Shown here piece after piece: positions 1 to 21,548 of a stretch of 64,000 bases of DNA; within the stretch, counting starts at the first letter, position 1; each line of letters starts with the position of its first letter. The notes beneath the pieces are model-generated. The model worked only from the letters and a program-made list of their open reading frames with translations. It did no database searches and was not told the DNA's origin. Made by a program: the position numbers and the translations under genes. The DNA comes from Flaccisagitta enflata (taxonomy: Eukaryota > Chaetognatha > Sagittoidea > Aphragmophora). The DNA is taken from contig OZ231126.1 in NCBI GenBank assembly GCA_965153355.1, positions 65,472,001 to 65,536,000 of the forward strand. Reading direction: 5' to 3'.

Positions 1-86
1 TTTTTAGACGAATGGCATGGGTTATTTCATGCAATATTAGCAATATCTGTTTTTAAAACAGTCCACGGGAAGAAAAAACACACTGT

Positions 87-88
<2 letters not shown>

Positions 89-181
<93 letters not shown>

Positions 182-186
182 CGCGC
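89..186. repeat. (TG)n then (GC)n microsatellite
   Basis: Uninterrupted TG dinucleotides for about 80 bases, ending in a short GC alternation. Alternating purine-pyrimidine DNA of this kind can adopt Z-form. No coding content. Confidence 0.97.
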
Positions 187-190
187 TCCC

Positions 191-770
191 ACAACAGTAA
201 TATATTACTACATAAATAAGTTTATATCTCATAAACCAGACTTCAGATTTAGATCGAATTTTGCAGGAGCTGTTTAATTGACATTATTTACCTGTTTACT
301 AAGTTTTAAAAAAATTCATAAACTTTTACTACCCTTTGCCTATGAAAACTGCTTAAGTCCTAGTAACATATTACTACATAAATAAGCTAATATCTCATAA
401 ACCAGGCTTCAGATTTAATTCGAATTTTGCAGGGGTTGTTTATTTACTACCCTTTACTTGTATACCAAATTAGAAAAAAATTCATAAACTTTTACTACCC
501 TTTGCCTATGTAAATCGCCTAAGTCCTAGTAACATACTACTACATAAATAGGCTAATATCTTCTAAACCAGACTTCAGATTTAATTCGAATTTTGCAGGG
601 GTTGTTTATTTACTACCCTCTACTTGTATACCAAATTAAAAAAAAATTCATAAACCTTTACTACCCTCTACCTATGTAAACCACCTAAGTCCCAGCTAAA
701 TATTACTACAAAAATAATAGGCAAAGGGTAGTAAAAGTTTATGAATTTTTTTGAAAATTGGTACACAAGC
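191..770. repeat. 166-bp tandem repeat, about 3.5 units
   Basis: The AT-rich unit holds the phrases 'cataaataag', 'ataaaccag', 'cgaattttgcagg' and 'aaacttttactaccc'. The phrase 'aaacca' falls at 233, 399 and 565, which gives a period of 166. Near 720-755 part of the unit reappears inverted. A single dispersed copy lies at about 33305-33440, so the unit is interspersed as well as tandem. Confidence 0.85.
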
Positions 771-899
771 TCCCATTGACATAATAATAACACTGGTAAA
801 GTTTCATGAACTTCTGAAGTCTGGATCAAAAGATATGAGAAGGTTCTAGACAGACAGACACACACACAGACAGACTAGCACAAACAGGCTATCTCATAG

Positions 900-2780
900 T
901 CCACCGACGAAAACTGTTCGTCGGGGACAAAAAATGATGGGTCCGGATTAAACACCAGTAAGAGCTCCAAAGGCTCTTGCCCTTATTTTAGATATTGATG
1001 AGTAGTAATGTTGTCCAACTTTCAAAGAAAGTCCCAAGACGTCTTTTGTTTCCATCTGTTTCAACCATGTACAAAATTATCCATGAGGGCACACTACCCA
1101 TTCGACTTAGAAACGAGACAAAATGACAACACATTCCGTCTCAGTTGAGTCCGGCAAGGGACGTTGGATAATAGAAAGAGAAAAAACCTGTTCCTCTTCC
1201 TGGTTTAGGCTGTTCCCTCTCTCTCGAGACTGAGTAATAGAGGTGCACCGGCTCAAAAAAGAGAGACGCGAACTTGCCTCTCTCTTTTCCCAATTCCCCT
1301 TCTCGAAACCTGAGAGTGAGATTCAGGTAAAACTTAAAAGCGCAGGAGAGGTTTTTTTTCCAAACTGAACATTGAGGAACATTGAGATTGAGGAAAGCGA
1401 CCAGAACTTTCTTATTGTCTCGTCTTACGTCACAGTCGGTGTGCGCTGCAGATTAATCAGCACTGATAAGATATGTAGGAACTATGTGGCCATATCAACG
1501 ACAAAACACTTGTACAAGAACGTCAAGCAGCTGGCGAAAATGGCCCAGGATGAACTTATAGAAGATCAAGATATCACGCAATGTAGTACGTAATTAAGTC
1601 TTCCAAACGCTGTTTGCCGAAAGCCAATTCCATGTCGACATGCGACAAGATAGGCGGTTGCTTCTAGCTCTCTCTCATGATCTCATCTCGACCCTGCGGC
1701 AGACTCAGTTTCTACACATACTGGCACGCACGCACGCGCGTGCGTGCGTGACGGTCTCAGTCTCGTAGTTTGTAGGTCAGAGCAAATGAAATGTTTCTAT
1801 GACAAGCCATCGATGGTATTCGGAGAAAAGCACTTTCTTACACGCGCATACACGGTTAGTGCGAGTTTAGACGCTGGTGTCCAACATAACCCCAATAATA
1901 TGCCACTAACAATTACAAGAAAGCAATGTTTACAAGGTTTTGAAACGACTGCGATGCAGAGACATTACACGTAAAAGTTGTCGTTGCCTAGCTTCAAACA
2001 ATCACACGAGAGTATTTGAATCCACTCAAACTACCATTGCAAAGATTCTGCGGTTCAATTGTGTCTTGCTTATACCCAACAAAACCACAACACAGATATA
2101 CCATTTCAATTAGAACGATCGAAAATCGATATCTCAAAGGATCCTCGGGAGTGAATTATTTGTTGCTTTAACACTCATCTCGAGAAAATGATAAAATCCA
2201 GAGAAGTCGAACTTGTGCTCATTTCATTTTTACTTTCTAGCCGAAAATTCTTTTTTTTTATTCCCTCGCAAGAATGATATGAATTGAAGACAAAAAAACT
2301 CGTTCCTGGGGGCAGTGCAGTTCACGCCAGCTTTAAAGAAAACAGACCCTCCGCAGAAAAGATGCTCGAAAGAGGCAAAGAGATAGGAAATAAGACTAAT
2401 CAAAAATGTTTTTTTTTATCACATTTTATTCTTGTAACCCGAGATGTTTATCTCTATCATCACTTTCCCACTTCAAGTGAAAACGTGAGCCGCTTTAAAA
2501 TCAGCTCAGTGGAGGATTCATAGCACTTCAACTCATTCGATATTTGGTAAGAAATATCTGTAAGACGCTGAGAGTCGCTGAGACACTTATTTGTATTTCA
2601 GATCCCAGGTCAATCCCTCGCTGAAAGAAGTCGAATTTTATGCTTTCTCGCTTTTCTCCAGGAATACTCGAACGATCCGATTTGAAATTCGGGCAAAATT
2701 CAGAACAACGACCCCTCGTTCAATCAAACTCGGGACAATCGACACAGAAAGAAGGAAGGAAAGCATGGAGAGAGAGAAGG
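900..2780. other. No gene recognised
   Basis: Unique-looking sequence with short open frames only. No conserved domain, splice-phase chain or RNA gene was recognised. If PAR6 continues leftward, its missing PDZ exons could lie here or beyond the window, but I found none. Confidence 0.5.
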
Positions 2781-2788
2781 AAGGAAAG

Positions 2789-2790
<2 letters not shown>

Positions 2791-2869
<79 letters not shown>

Positions 2870-2922
2870 AGAGAGTCAGAGACAGACAGACAGACACACA
2901 GAGAGAGAGAGAGAGAGAGAGA
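2791..2922. repeat. (GA)n microsatellite
   Basis: Long run of GA dinucleotides with a short CAGA interruption near 2870-2900. Confidence 0.97.
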
Positions 2923-3068
2923 GCGTCAGACAGACCAACGTAGCAAGAAGAGGGATTAACGAAAGGCGCAGAGATAGAAAGATCAGATAAAGGCAAGCGA
3001 ATGTGTAAAAATATTGCGCATACGAACATATTTGTACACTATCGAACAGACAGGAACGCGTTTCAAGT

Positions 3069-3263
3069 CAAGGCCGGATACACGGCTACCCGAGTCGCGT
3101 GCGGGTGGGCAGGGGCATGGGCAGTGATGAAATAGACCAACCAAGCTGTTGGGCATGAGTAGTAGCCCCAAAACTGTCCGTGAACGCTGAAAAAGCAAAG
3201 TGTTACCGACGGACCGACCGACGGACAGAGCGGGTTGTAGAGTCGCGTGCACGCGACTAAAAA
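3069..3263 (-). mobile_element. Family G hairpin/GTCC interspersed element
   Basis: Minus-oriented copy. On the plus strand it runs from 'aaggccggatacacggc' through 'gtgggcaggggc' and a GGAC/GACC microsatellite to a palindromic end, GTCGCGTGCACGCGAC followed by TAAAAA (3242-3263). The 3' hairpin plus A-rich end and the internal (GTCC)n define the family. Classification is uncertain. Confidence 0.75.
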
Positions 3264-4140
3264 TAGATAATAAAATTTCTGTTGGGCAGGAGCACCGACT
3301 GACACGAAATCATGGCGTCGCACTGTGGAATATGTGACCTGATACCAAGACATGAGGCCCAAATATTGACTTTTGAATACGACATATGAACTTTTTCCAA
3401 GAGTTAACATATGTCTTTAGTAAGTGTCTTGACCATCAATGTTCGATCGCAACACATATTTTTCCCTCAGCACCCTCACAAAGCAGGGTAACCCGGGCTA
3501 ATTTGGTGTTTTCATGAAAATCTCACTTTTTAGCTTTCACCTTTTATGAAGAGCAATTTCCTAATTTTCTTTTATTTTTAAAATAAAATTGGGATAAGTT
3601 TGGCAAAAGCACGACCAAACTGTTTCATTAGAAGCTTTTTGATCGCTTTCTTCATGTATATACAAATTAGTGCAGTAAGCTAATTTGTATTATCAGCTAA
3701 AATCAGCCATTAAAAAAATTGCACGGATTTCCACGGTCTATGAATGGCCTTTTTGCATCATTTTAACTTGTTTCTTGAGTATTAGATCGGTTCTAGACCC
3801 GGAAAGTCCCGTCAAGTATTGAGAATTTTCATCAAGATACTGGCTCTGCAACCTGCTTTATTTTCTGTCGCTATCTCTATCTCTCCATCCTTTATAAACT
3901 ATGTCGCTATCTCTCTCTCATTGACGATGAAACTAAGGAAGTGATGTGAAACAAACTGGAATGAAGAACTAGCGCAATTAATTGGAATTCATGTCATTTT
4001 ATGTCTAAACAGTTAAAATGTTTCATTATCAAAGAACATTCTGAGGAGAAGGAGGAGGAGGAGGAGGAAGAGAAGGAGAGGAAGAAGAAGAAATCTTTTT
4101 TCAACATTTACTCTTTTTCTTCATGGTTTTCCTCTTTTTC
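3264..4140. other. No gene recognised
   Basis: AT-rich sequence with an imperfect GGA/GAA purine tract at about 4045-4095. No coding exon supported. Confidence 0.5.
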
Positions 4141-4313
4141 TTTTTAGTTGCGGACACGCATCCTATAAGAGGCTTTGTCCGTCCATCCATCTGTCTGTCC
4201 ATCCGGCTGTCCATCCGGCTGTCCATCGGTCTATCACGCTCAAGTTGAAAACACGCATTTCCGCCCCTGCCCATCGGTCTGCAACTGGTATTGACCGTGT
4301 ATCCAGCCTTGTT
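4141..4313 (+). mobile_element. Family G element
   Basis: Plus-oriented. Starts TTTTTAGTTGCGGACACGCA with a decayed hairpin, followed by 'aggctttgtccgtcc' repeats, 'cccctgcccatcggtctgc' and 'gtgtatccagccttgttc'. Confidence 0.7.
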
Positions 4314-4355
4314 CTTTCTTTGTCGCCATGCATTGAAATTTCATTCCTTCTTTCT

Positions 4356-4558
4356 TTTTAGTCGCATGCACGCGACTCTACACCCCGCTTTGGCGGTCCG
4401 TCGGTCCGTTGGTCCGTCGGTCCGTCCATCACACTTTACTTTTTCAGCGTTTTTTAGCTTTTTGGCTTTACTGCCCCTGCCCATATACTCGGCTGACCTC
4501 AAATTTGGCCCCCACCCACCTGCACGCGACTGGGGTAGCCGTGCATCCTGCCTTGTTT
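4356..4558 (+). mobile_element. Family G element
   Basis: Starts TTTTTAGTCGCATGCACGCG with an almost perfect hairpin. It holds the GTCC microsatellite, 'cacactttactttttcagcg', 'ctgcccctgccc' and ends 'catcctgccttgttttt'. It adjoins copies on both sides, forming a cluster of three. Confidence 0.75.
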
Positions 4559-4599
4559 TTTCTTACCCTACGAAAAAGTGACTCATCAAAAGCAGTTTT

Positions 4600-4815
4600 C
4601 AGTTACGGAAAGCAACCCTTTAAGAGGCTTTGTCCGTCCGTTGGTCTCTCTGTCAGTCCTTTGGTCTGTAGAAGTGAATGCAAAAGCGTGCGTTTGATAC
4701 TGCGATTGCAATTGTCTGTGCATGTGAGTGTATGTGGGATGAGTGTGAGTGGGGTGGGTGAGGGTGTGGATCGGTGTTGCACGCCCCTGCCCAACCATCC
4801 GCAACAATATTGTGA
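4600..4815 (+). mobile_element. Family G element, degraded start
   Basis: The initial hairpin is eroded, but 'aagaggctttgtccgtccg' and the tail 'cgcccctgcccaaccatccg' are present, giving the same order of landmarks as its neighbours. Confidence 0.6.
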
Positions 4816-4904
4816 CCCCATGTCACTTGTTCTATGAGACTAGGGAAAATGATCTGACCTCATCAACAGTACTTCAAATGACGGTAATTATGACAACGAT
4901 CACA

Positions 4905-4950
4905 ATGACGTTGACACATACACGCAGACACACGCACGCACGCATGCACG

Positions 4951-4997
<47 letters not shown>

Positions 4998-5025
4998 ATA
5001 CACATACACACACATACACAAACAG
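4905..5025. repeat. (CA)n microsatellite
   Basis: CA dinucleotides with ACGC and ATACAC variants on the flanks. Confidence 0.95.
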
Positions 5026-5100
5026 CATTTGCCTAAGAATCAAACTGGAACGAGCCAGGGTTTGTTGTTCGTATTTCGGTTGATTTGATTGGTCAAGAGG

Positions 5101-5168
<68 letters not shown>

Positions 5169-5275
5169 GATGACAGTATCGATGACGACTTTGTTAATGA
5201 CAACAACAAACAACAACAAACAACAACAACATCAACTAACAATAGACAACAACAACAACAACAACAACAACAACA
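5101..5275. repeat. (TC)n followed by (CAA)n microsatellites
   Basis: About 60 bases of TC at 5101-5165, a short spacer, then CAA trinucleotides at about 5200-5275. The open frames across it are repeat translation only. Confidence 0.95.
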
Positions 5276-5279
5276 GTTG

Positions 5280-5880
5280 GGACGTTTCGTTGATTGCAAT
5301 CACAAAAAAGTCACGAAGTAAAAATATTTAAGAAATGATCTTCGTTCTGGTTCTCATTCTTGATCATCAGACTAAGCTTAGAATGTCAAAATATACCAAG
5401 AATATTGGCTGCTTTGGTGTCTAAACTGTCAATTTAGGTAATTAAGTGCTCTGTGGGACAAATGATTCACATTTGAAACAGAAATAGTGATGACAACGAC
5501 TAGCAATAAAATTTGTCTCGAAAAATCGCATTTTATCCCATAGTGCGTCGGTCGAGAGAGACGCCCTGGGCAGACCAATTCAACAAAGACGTACTCGCGT
5601 AATAATGTGGGTGTGATTGCTTTATAGTTTCCCAATATTTTTTGGTTTGTGAATCGAGAAAGACTTGGCCAATAATTCACTCAAAAAGTTAAAAGGCGCA
5701 GTAATTTGTCAAACTATGCCTTAAATCGAAAGTCGTTGGATTTTAACTGGCAATAATTTTCTTTTTGATGAGCGTGGCAACGACGTGCAACGAGATGAAT
5801 AACAGTAATGAACGAGCATATAATTTTTACTAAAACAATATCGCACGATTGTCAAGCCGATAATGGTAGAAAATGATGTT
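5280..5880. other. No gene recognised
   Basis: No domain, splice-phase chain or repeat family was recognised in this stretch. Confidence 0.45.
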
Positions 5881-5990
5881 TAAGGGCTAGTCTGTCAGCC
5901 CTTCCGTTCGTCCGTCCGACCTCCCGTCCCACTCGTTTGGACATCCAAGCCTCGTTGTAAATTCAGACGAAGAAAAAATGTTTTTTAGGT

Positions 5991-6130
5991 GCGACAATGC
6001 ACCTCTTTAACTGACTGTGTCCATCGGTCGGTTGGTTGGTCTGTTGGGTAACGCATTCGTTCGACGATCCTCACGTCGCACTTTACTGGCCTTGTTGGTA
6101 CTTCATTTACCACAGTAAATCCGTGATGGA
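5991..6130 (+). mobile_element. Family G, variant B hairpin
   Basis: Starts TTTTTTAGGTGCGACAATGC: the terminal hairpin is GGTGCGACAATGCACC rather than the usual GTCGCG type. It is followed by 'gactgtgtccatcggtcgg'. The same variant in the opposite orientation ends at 13572, so the hairpin stem has changed on both sides while keeping pairing. Confidence 0.6.
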
Positions 6131-6214
6131 CACCATCAAAAAAGACTGCCTCAACCAAAAAACCGTATCCCCCTCAAAAAAAAAAAAAAAAACAAGGCGT
6201 GCGAGACTTACAAA

Positions 6215-6430
6215 GAATGACTTAGAATGACTTAGAATGACTTTCAATGACTTAGAATGACCTAAAATGACCAAAATTGACATAAAATGACTAAAAACCC
6301 TAATGACCAAAAATGACTTAATATAACTTAAATTGACTTAAAATGATTTAAAATAACTTAGAATGACTCAAAATGACTTAGAATAACTATAAATGACTTA
6401 AAACAACTTAAAATGACCTAAGAGTTGACG
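6215..6430. repeat. Approximately 10-bp tandem repeat (TGACTTAGAA-like)
   Basis: Roughly twenty degenerate units of 'aatgacttaa/gaatgactta'. The same motif also precedes the family G copy at 37830-37870, so it may be an internal part of some family G copies. Confidence 0.85.
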
Positions 6431-6436
6431 TTATAG

Positions 6437-6527
6437 TACAAAAAAGTAAAGTGTGACGGACGGACGGACGGACGGACGGACGGACCGACAAAGCGGGTTG
6501 TAGAGTCGCGTGCACGCGACTAAAAAC
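6437..6527 (-). mobile_element. Family G element, 3' part
   Basis: Holds 'aaaagtaaagtgtgacggac', six GGAC units, 'aaagcgggttgtagag' and the terminal hairpin GTCGCGTGCACGCGAC with TAAAAA. Confidence 0.75.
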
Positions 6528-6529
6528 TT

Positions 6530-7170
6530 GCAGCAACGGACAAGATCGAGCTCCCCCCCCCAAAAAAAAAAATCATATCCTCTCCTTCATCTGCCGTATA
6601 TCCCCATCCCCTTCAGGCAAATCCCGCCTCGACGCTCTCAACATTTTTGGCCTCCACTTGTTTTGGATTCCAGTTTTAAACTAAACAATTCAAAATCAAA
6701 ATCATTATTTCTTTTGCCAAGAGACGAGCAAAAAAACTTTTTTTCTCGGTTCAGAGATTGAATCTTTACAAGATAATTCATGGACCGGGATGATGGGAGG
6801 GGGTTGTACTGGTAGCAGGGTGTTAAAATCTGGATTAGAAAGAGAGTAGTCCTCATAAAATCCCTTCGCAGTACACCCCTTGTAGGAGAGCGCAACGTCA
6901 AAATCCAGGGGAGTATATAGTACCGTGACCTTCGATTAATCCCCCCCCCCTTTGATTTTTGCCCCACAATAACAAGATCTATGATTTTCTTCCCCATATA
7001 GTAATTAAGTGATTTTAAGGTTTACATAGTGTTAAATTATGATTTACTAACCAGTTTGGATATGGGGAAGGAAATCAAAGGGAAGAAAAATGAAAAGATG
7101 AAAAATATAGAAGGTTTTACACTAAACAATACTAAAATGTAACATTTAGGTACCACAATACCAGTAATGG
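6530..7170. other. No gene recognised
   Basis: Contains short homopolymers (C8A10 near 6550; C10 near 6941) and no supported exon. Confidence 0.45.
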
Positions 7171-7289
7171 CGGCTGTCACCAAGCTGTCACCAAGCTGTC
7201 ACCAAGCTGTCACCAAGCTTTTGTTTTAAGTCACTGCAATTTTTTTTATTTGTTAGATCAAATCAAGAGCAATTGTTTGTATTGATTGC

Positions 7290-7500
7290 ACTGAAAATCA
7301 AAGAAAAATAGGACCAAGTTTCAAGCAAATTAGTGGAAAAATGACAAAGTTATGCAAGTTTTTCACTTTTTGGTCGGTAGGCTGGTTGGGTGGTGGGTCG
7401 GTTTGGCCGGTTAGCATGCTCAAATGCATATAAATCACATACATATGTTGGGCCGGTTGGATTGGTCGGATCACAAAAATTGGATAGGATGTAAAGCGCC
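7290..7500 (+). mobile_element. Fragment of element E
   Basis: Matches one half-unit and the tail of the large element at 13800-15415: 'tggttgggtggtgggtcgg', 'gccggttagcatgctcaaa', 'gataggatgtaaagcgcc'. Neither terminal GTCCGCG sequence is present, so this is a truncated piece. Confidence 0.7.
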
Positions 7501-7555
7501 TTACCCTAGTACAACTTCACTTTGGTTCTATTCTAACCCGAATTCTGCCCAACTG

Positions 7556-7775
7556 CCCAAAACCAAGCAATATGGCTCAAATATGAGCAAAATGGCCCAA
7601 ATCCAAGTAGAATGGCCCAGATCCAAGCAAAATGGTATCAGAAGCCAGAATATAGGTCTAAGGGGCCAAGATAATGGACCTCGGGCCAAAATTAAGGGTT
7701 TTCGATTTCCTGGTCAGATTTGGGCCATTTTGCTTAGATTTGGGCCATATTGCTTGGTTCTGGGCTATTTGGCAG
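7556..7775. repeat. Imperfect inverted repeat built of 'aatggcccaaatccaagca' units
   Basis: Units of about 19 bases on the left (7556-7640) pair with 'ccattttgcttagatttggg' units on the right (7715-7765). Just downstream, about 7850-7912 carries the end of element F ('ttctgcagaacttcgtcccc ... cactgccca'). Confidence 0.65.
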
Positions 7776-7914
7776 AAATTGGGTCAGAATAGGCCCCAAA
7801 GGAGACTAGGCCCTTAGAATAGGGTGGGGGGTGGGGTCGACATACATATGGACAGATTCCCGTGTTCTGCAGAACTTCGTCCCCCTTCAAGGCCACTGCC
7901 CATAAATTCCATTT

Positions 7915-8700
7915 TATGGTTAACTCTCTCGATTTGAAAATATCATGAATTTTAACGTTTTTGAATCGCGAGCGGTCTTCGCATTACTGCCCCTGCCCAA
8001 CTATCCGCGACTTTCTTGTCGTGGGTGGCGCTAGCGTGGCCATGATCAAGCCTCGAGCCAGTCTTTAATGCCAAGGGCATGCTAAATTTAGGGCCACAAA
8101 GAAAATAAATAAGGAACCACGCATAATATCAGAGAAGCTCGGAAAAAAACTGAGTCACGATGACATTTGGCCTTAGCGATTTCCAAGAATCGTTTCTCTC
8201 TCTCTCTCTCATTCGCTTTGTAATTTGCAAAAATCAAAGTTCAACTAACCAAGAGAAAACAGATTAGAGGAAAGAAACTACTTTTTTTAGGTTGAAGCAT
8301 TCCATTTTGGTGATTCCTCAGTTATTTGTCCTTCGGGTTTCCTTCGAATTTTTCTCGCTCCGTCATCTTTCTCTTTTCTTTCTACTTTTTTTTACTTTTT
8401 TCTTCTCTTCTAAAACAAGCCTCTGGAATCTTTCATCACCGCCTGATTGGGTGTTTCTTTCTTTACCTTCGCTCATCTCCTCTCACAAATTCTGTACTCA
8501 ACCTTACAACTCCCGTCAAACCTCAACACCTTTACATTATTTCGTCAATAAAAACTTGAATTCTCAAGGAAATAACGGAATGTAACGAGAGAACTCTGTT
8601 ACGCCAGTTGAGGCCGACATTCAATAAGGCATTCGTGGCAAGCAGTCAAATGAGGACAGCAGGGGGCAACTCGCACGACTATCGCGGCACGTTCAGATGA
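7915..8700. other. No gene recognised
   Basis: Contains a partial family G tail ('cccctgcccaactatccgcg' at about 7988) and a short TC run at 8195-8212. No supported exon. Confidence 0.45.
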
Positions 8701-8708
8701 GGTAGGTA

Positions 8709-9678
8709 CCGTCACACGGGGCTAATAGGGACAGCAGGGGCTAATCGGGACAGCAATCTAAAAAATGGTAGTCAATGTGATAATTTAAACCCGGTCAACT
8801 TTTCTTTGTTTCTATCATCATTTTTCCAATATCTTGTTAATTCAAGGTGACATAAAGCAGTTTATGTTGTTTTATAACCATTTCAAGTCGTTTTAAACTC
8901 GAAATGCAAGCAATATGGAAAAAATCAAAAATTAACATAGCCTAAAAATTGTCGCTCTGACTCATCACTGGAAGAAATGATCAATGTGATCTCTTAGTAT
9001 CTTCAACTTAAAGTAGTTAGTAACTCTAAGGTCCATGCATGAGGATTTTTTGAAAGAACTTGTTTGTTTACAAACTAAAATTATGTAAATAATCAATATT
9101 TTTGAAAAACACGGGGCTAATCGGGACACTATGTTAAGCTATGCTAAGGGTCATATGATCAATAATTTTTCATGCAATACTGTTGAAAGAGTCTATTTAA
9201 GGACAATAGTACCAGAATTACATTAATGGTCAGACCGGGTTTAGATATTTTCAATATTTATATGTTCTGTCCCTATTAGCCCCGTTTTTTTGTGTTTTTG
9301 GGGCTTATAGGGACAGAAATAAACAAAAACTGAAAAATCAGAAGCCGATATGATTATTATTGCAATTTTGGTTCTTTTGTCCCTAAATAGACTCTTAACA
9401 GCATTCCATAAAAAGTCATTAATTATATGACCTTTGTGTGACGTATAACTAAAGGAGAATATCTGTCCCTATTAGCCCCACTACGGGGCTAATAGGGACA
9501 GCACCTTTCTGTAATCAAAACTCCCCCAAGGAGTTAATTTTGGATTTTGTTTAGTGGTGTGCAAAAAGCCCTTCATCAGTGGTAACTGATAGGGTAAGTC
9601 GCAGATATTTAACTCTGGGCACACCAAAGATACAGAGAAGAATTTCCAAAAAGTGTCCCGATTAGCCCCGTGTGACGG
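8709..9678. mobile_element. Element H: 970-bp TIR element with TA target duplication
   Basis: Begins CCGTCACACGGGGCTAATAG and ends as the inverse, 'attagccccgtgtgacgg', with TA directly outside each end (8707-8708, 9679-9680). No transposase ORF is seen, so it would be non-autonomous. The TA duplication suggests the Tc1/mariner superfamily. Inside are about eight copies, in both orientations, of GGGGCTAATMGGGACA, including a head-to-head pair at 9464-9500. Confidence 0.8.
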
Positions 9679-9939
9679 TAGTTTCATACTTTTACTCAAG
9701 GCCAATGTTAAGGGAAGTTCAGAGTTGCATCAGATCTCAAAGCTCTTTCAACGGATCTGTTCGTCGGTAAGTTCATCACTGCAGTTCAGAAAGTACCCCT
9801 GCTGTCCAAGTTATGTATATTAACGCGATAGTAACGCGGTTGCGCTCAACGTCAACTACACTGGTTGGAGCCAAACGCAGTCGAACCTTGAGTACAAAGC
9901 CCAGACATAATGCCTTAATATCTCTTACGTTGTACTTAC

Positions 9940-19277
<9,338 letters not shown>

Positions 19278-20045
19278 GATTCTCTTTCGATTTGACGATT
19301 TTAATATGAAATAACTATTCTTATGACACACGAGGGCGAGTCATCCACGAAGTAAACATACGTTGGAAGTCTCTTGACAAGGCGTTTTTTTTCTCAGTTG
19401 TTTCTTGTTTTTGTCAATTTACATATCACACTTGTTTGCTTTGTAAGACTACGTTATCATCACAAGATTATCTTTCATTTTCTCCAGAATTGCTGTGACT
19501 GAGTCGATAATTTCAAATTGAGCTTTACAGTTTTTACGAACATTTTTGCGAGTTTTTCGTTGAATCGTTGTCATAACATTTGGTCGACGGGTAAGGCAGA
19601 GAGATCTCTGTCAAGGAAAAGAGAAAAAGATCGTAAGCACAAGCCCAGGAGGAAGAAGAAGAAGAAGAATGTGCACGCAAAAAAAAAAATCGGGATTTTG
19701 ACACACGAACACACACACAGGAACGAGGAAGAGATAGTTGGTCGAAAATTCGTCAGATGTCGTGCACAAATCTGTAAGGCTTTGCATGAAAAACAAAAGT
19801 TTCAATTGAAAAGTAAGAATCGGGTGAACGCTAGTTAATGTACAGGAGAGGTGTCGGGCAAATTTTCTGTCGGGCTAATCCTACACAGTCGCGGATCATC
19901 AATGGTTTAAACTCACAAACATTTTTTACCAACTGCTTCATTATGAGCATCTGAGCATCGACTTTGAACATACGTAACATATTACGTACGGAACGCGTGA
20001 GCATTACATTGACCCTAACCCTACATTGACCCTGACCCTGACACC

Positions 20046-21200
20046 TCATTCAATCAATGCAATCGAAGAGAGGTCGCTATTGAACAGACAAGCGATGTTC
20101 AAATCCATCGGATCCGCATGGACTTCTGGTTTTATACCACCGAGCCAAGGACGCAAAAGTTCGCACGTATCGACCGAAAAGCTCGGTAGTCCATCTCGAA
20201 GATTTTCAATCGACGGGATCCATAGGACGTCGGTGAGAATTTTATCGGCATCAGCGCAGAGCCTCTGGATGACCGATTGTTGGTTGGCGAGACGATTGAG
20301 CTTCAATGATTGGCTCGCCGTCTGCGCGGAGCACAACGTATCGACAAGTTTCGTTTTAAAACTACGCAGCTGCGCGAAGGCCCTCTCCACGTCGACGGTT
20401 GCCTCGAGTATCGCCTTATCGCGAGCTTGTCGCATCTCGGCCGCGACTTTCGTAATCAACGATTCGCATCGTCGCCGAAGTTCCTCCTTTAGTTGAACGT
20501 GATTGGTTTCGGTGTTGAGAATTTCCTCTATCTGTACCTTTTTATTCACGGCGTTGGCTAGCAAATCCGACACCGCGGCGTGGGCGTCTTCGATGAGTTC
20601 GAAAGGATGATCGTGACGACATTCGCCGCACATCGCAACGTCACAGGTCGTGCAGTACAGCGACATTTGCTTGTTTGGATGCTTGGCGCACTTATCGGCG
20701 ATCGCCAAGACCATGTTCAGGCGGCTCTTACGGGTAGACTCCGTAAACCTCCGATACTTTTCGTCTTTTTCATCGATTCTCTTCGCGGTTTCAGTGACCA
20801 ACGCGTCGTACTTTTCGTCTCTTTCTTTCATTTCTTTAGCGATTTCATTTTCCCGCTTGAGATATGATTCGTCTTTTTCTCGCACCTTCTTCTCAAGTGC
20901 GTGTCGTTTACTTTCTTTTTCCAATTTTAATGAATTTAACTCAATTTCTTTAGACTGCAGTTTCCTTCGCCACTCCGCAGACTCCTGCTCACGCTCAAGG
21001 CGGAGGTTCTCGACAAAATTCAGCTTGACGTATCCAAGAATGGTCACAGACCGAAATCGGCAGTGCGGACATGTGACGCTTAAGTCAGTCACGTTTTCCA
21101 ATCTTTCGAGACATTCTCGGCAAAACAATTTGGCACATATCGGACACGCACGGGCCTCTCTCGCCTCCTCAAGGCAAATCAGACATTTTAAGTCTTCCAT
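20046..21200 (-). CDS. TRIM37-like RING/B-box protein A
   Basis: Single-exon 384-residue protein starting at ATG 21200 (MEDLKCLIC); the frame stays open further up only with a non-ATG start. RING finger at residues 6-47 with eight cysteines (C6, C9, C19, C22, C27, C30, C44, C47), the all-cysteine pattern of TRIM37 rather than C3HC4. Then a charged, probably coiled-coil stretch of about 110 residues, a B-box at 169-207 (KCAKH, CTTC, CGECRHDH) and a second helical region with ETNHVQLKEELRRRCES. Likely an E3 ubiquitin ligase in the cytosol. There is no MATH, NHL or B30.2 domain, so it is shorter than TRIM37. Next to paralogue B on the same strand. Target unknown. Confidence 0.85.
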   Translation of the reverse strand: MEDLKCLICLEEAREARACPICAKLFCRECLERLENVTDLSVTCPHCRFRSVTILGYVKLNFVENLRLEREQESAEWRRKLQSKEIELNSLKLEKESKRHALEKKVREKDESYLKRENEIAKEMKERDEKYDALVTETAKRIDEKDEKYRRFTESTRKSRLNMVLAIADKCAKHPNKQMSLYCTTCDVAMCGECRHDHPFELIEDAHAAVSDLLANAVNKKVQIEEILNTETNHVQLKEELRRRCESLITKVAAEMRQARDKAILEATVDVERAFAQLRSFKTKLVDTLCSAQTASQSLKLNRLANQQSVIQRLCADADKILTDVLWIPSIENLRDGLPSFSVDTCELLRPWLGGIKPEVHADPMDLNIACLFNSDLSSIALIE

Positions 21201-21548
21201 CTCGATTATTGCCAGAAAAGAATCTGTGATCAAAATCAAATAAGGCGATACGAAAATGAAAATTCAAACAGAGATAGAAAATAGGGCATAAGGGATGGTG
21301 TAAAAAAGCATCCGACATCTGAACGTTCTTAAGAGAACGCAATTACAGAATGTTTTTCAAATTATTTAACGAGCCGACTAGGGGCTTATATCTCAAGCTA
21401 TGATTCGTAACAAAAGCGAATCACCGAGAAAGATCATGAAAGATATCGGAAAGTTGTGGTAATTGAGTAAGAGAATCAAATTGAATCACGTTTTTAAAAT
21501 TTTTGAGCAGACTCAAAGCCGGTCACAGACTGGGGTAAAAGTGGGGTA

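Noticed and set aside
1372-1593. A 73-residue open frame with protein-like composition (VRCRLISTDKICRNYV)
   Set aside because: No domain, no convincing splice partners and isolated in repeat-rich DNA; too short to support as an exon.
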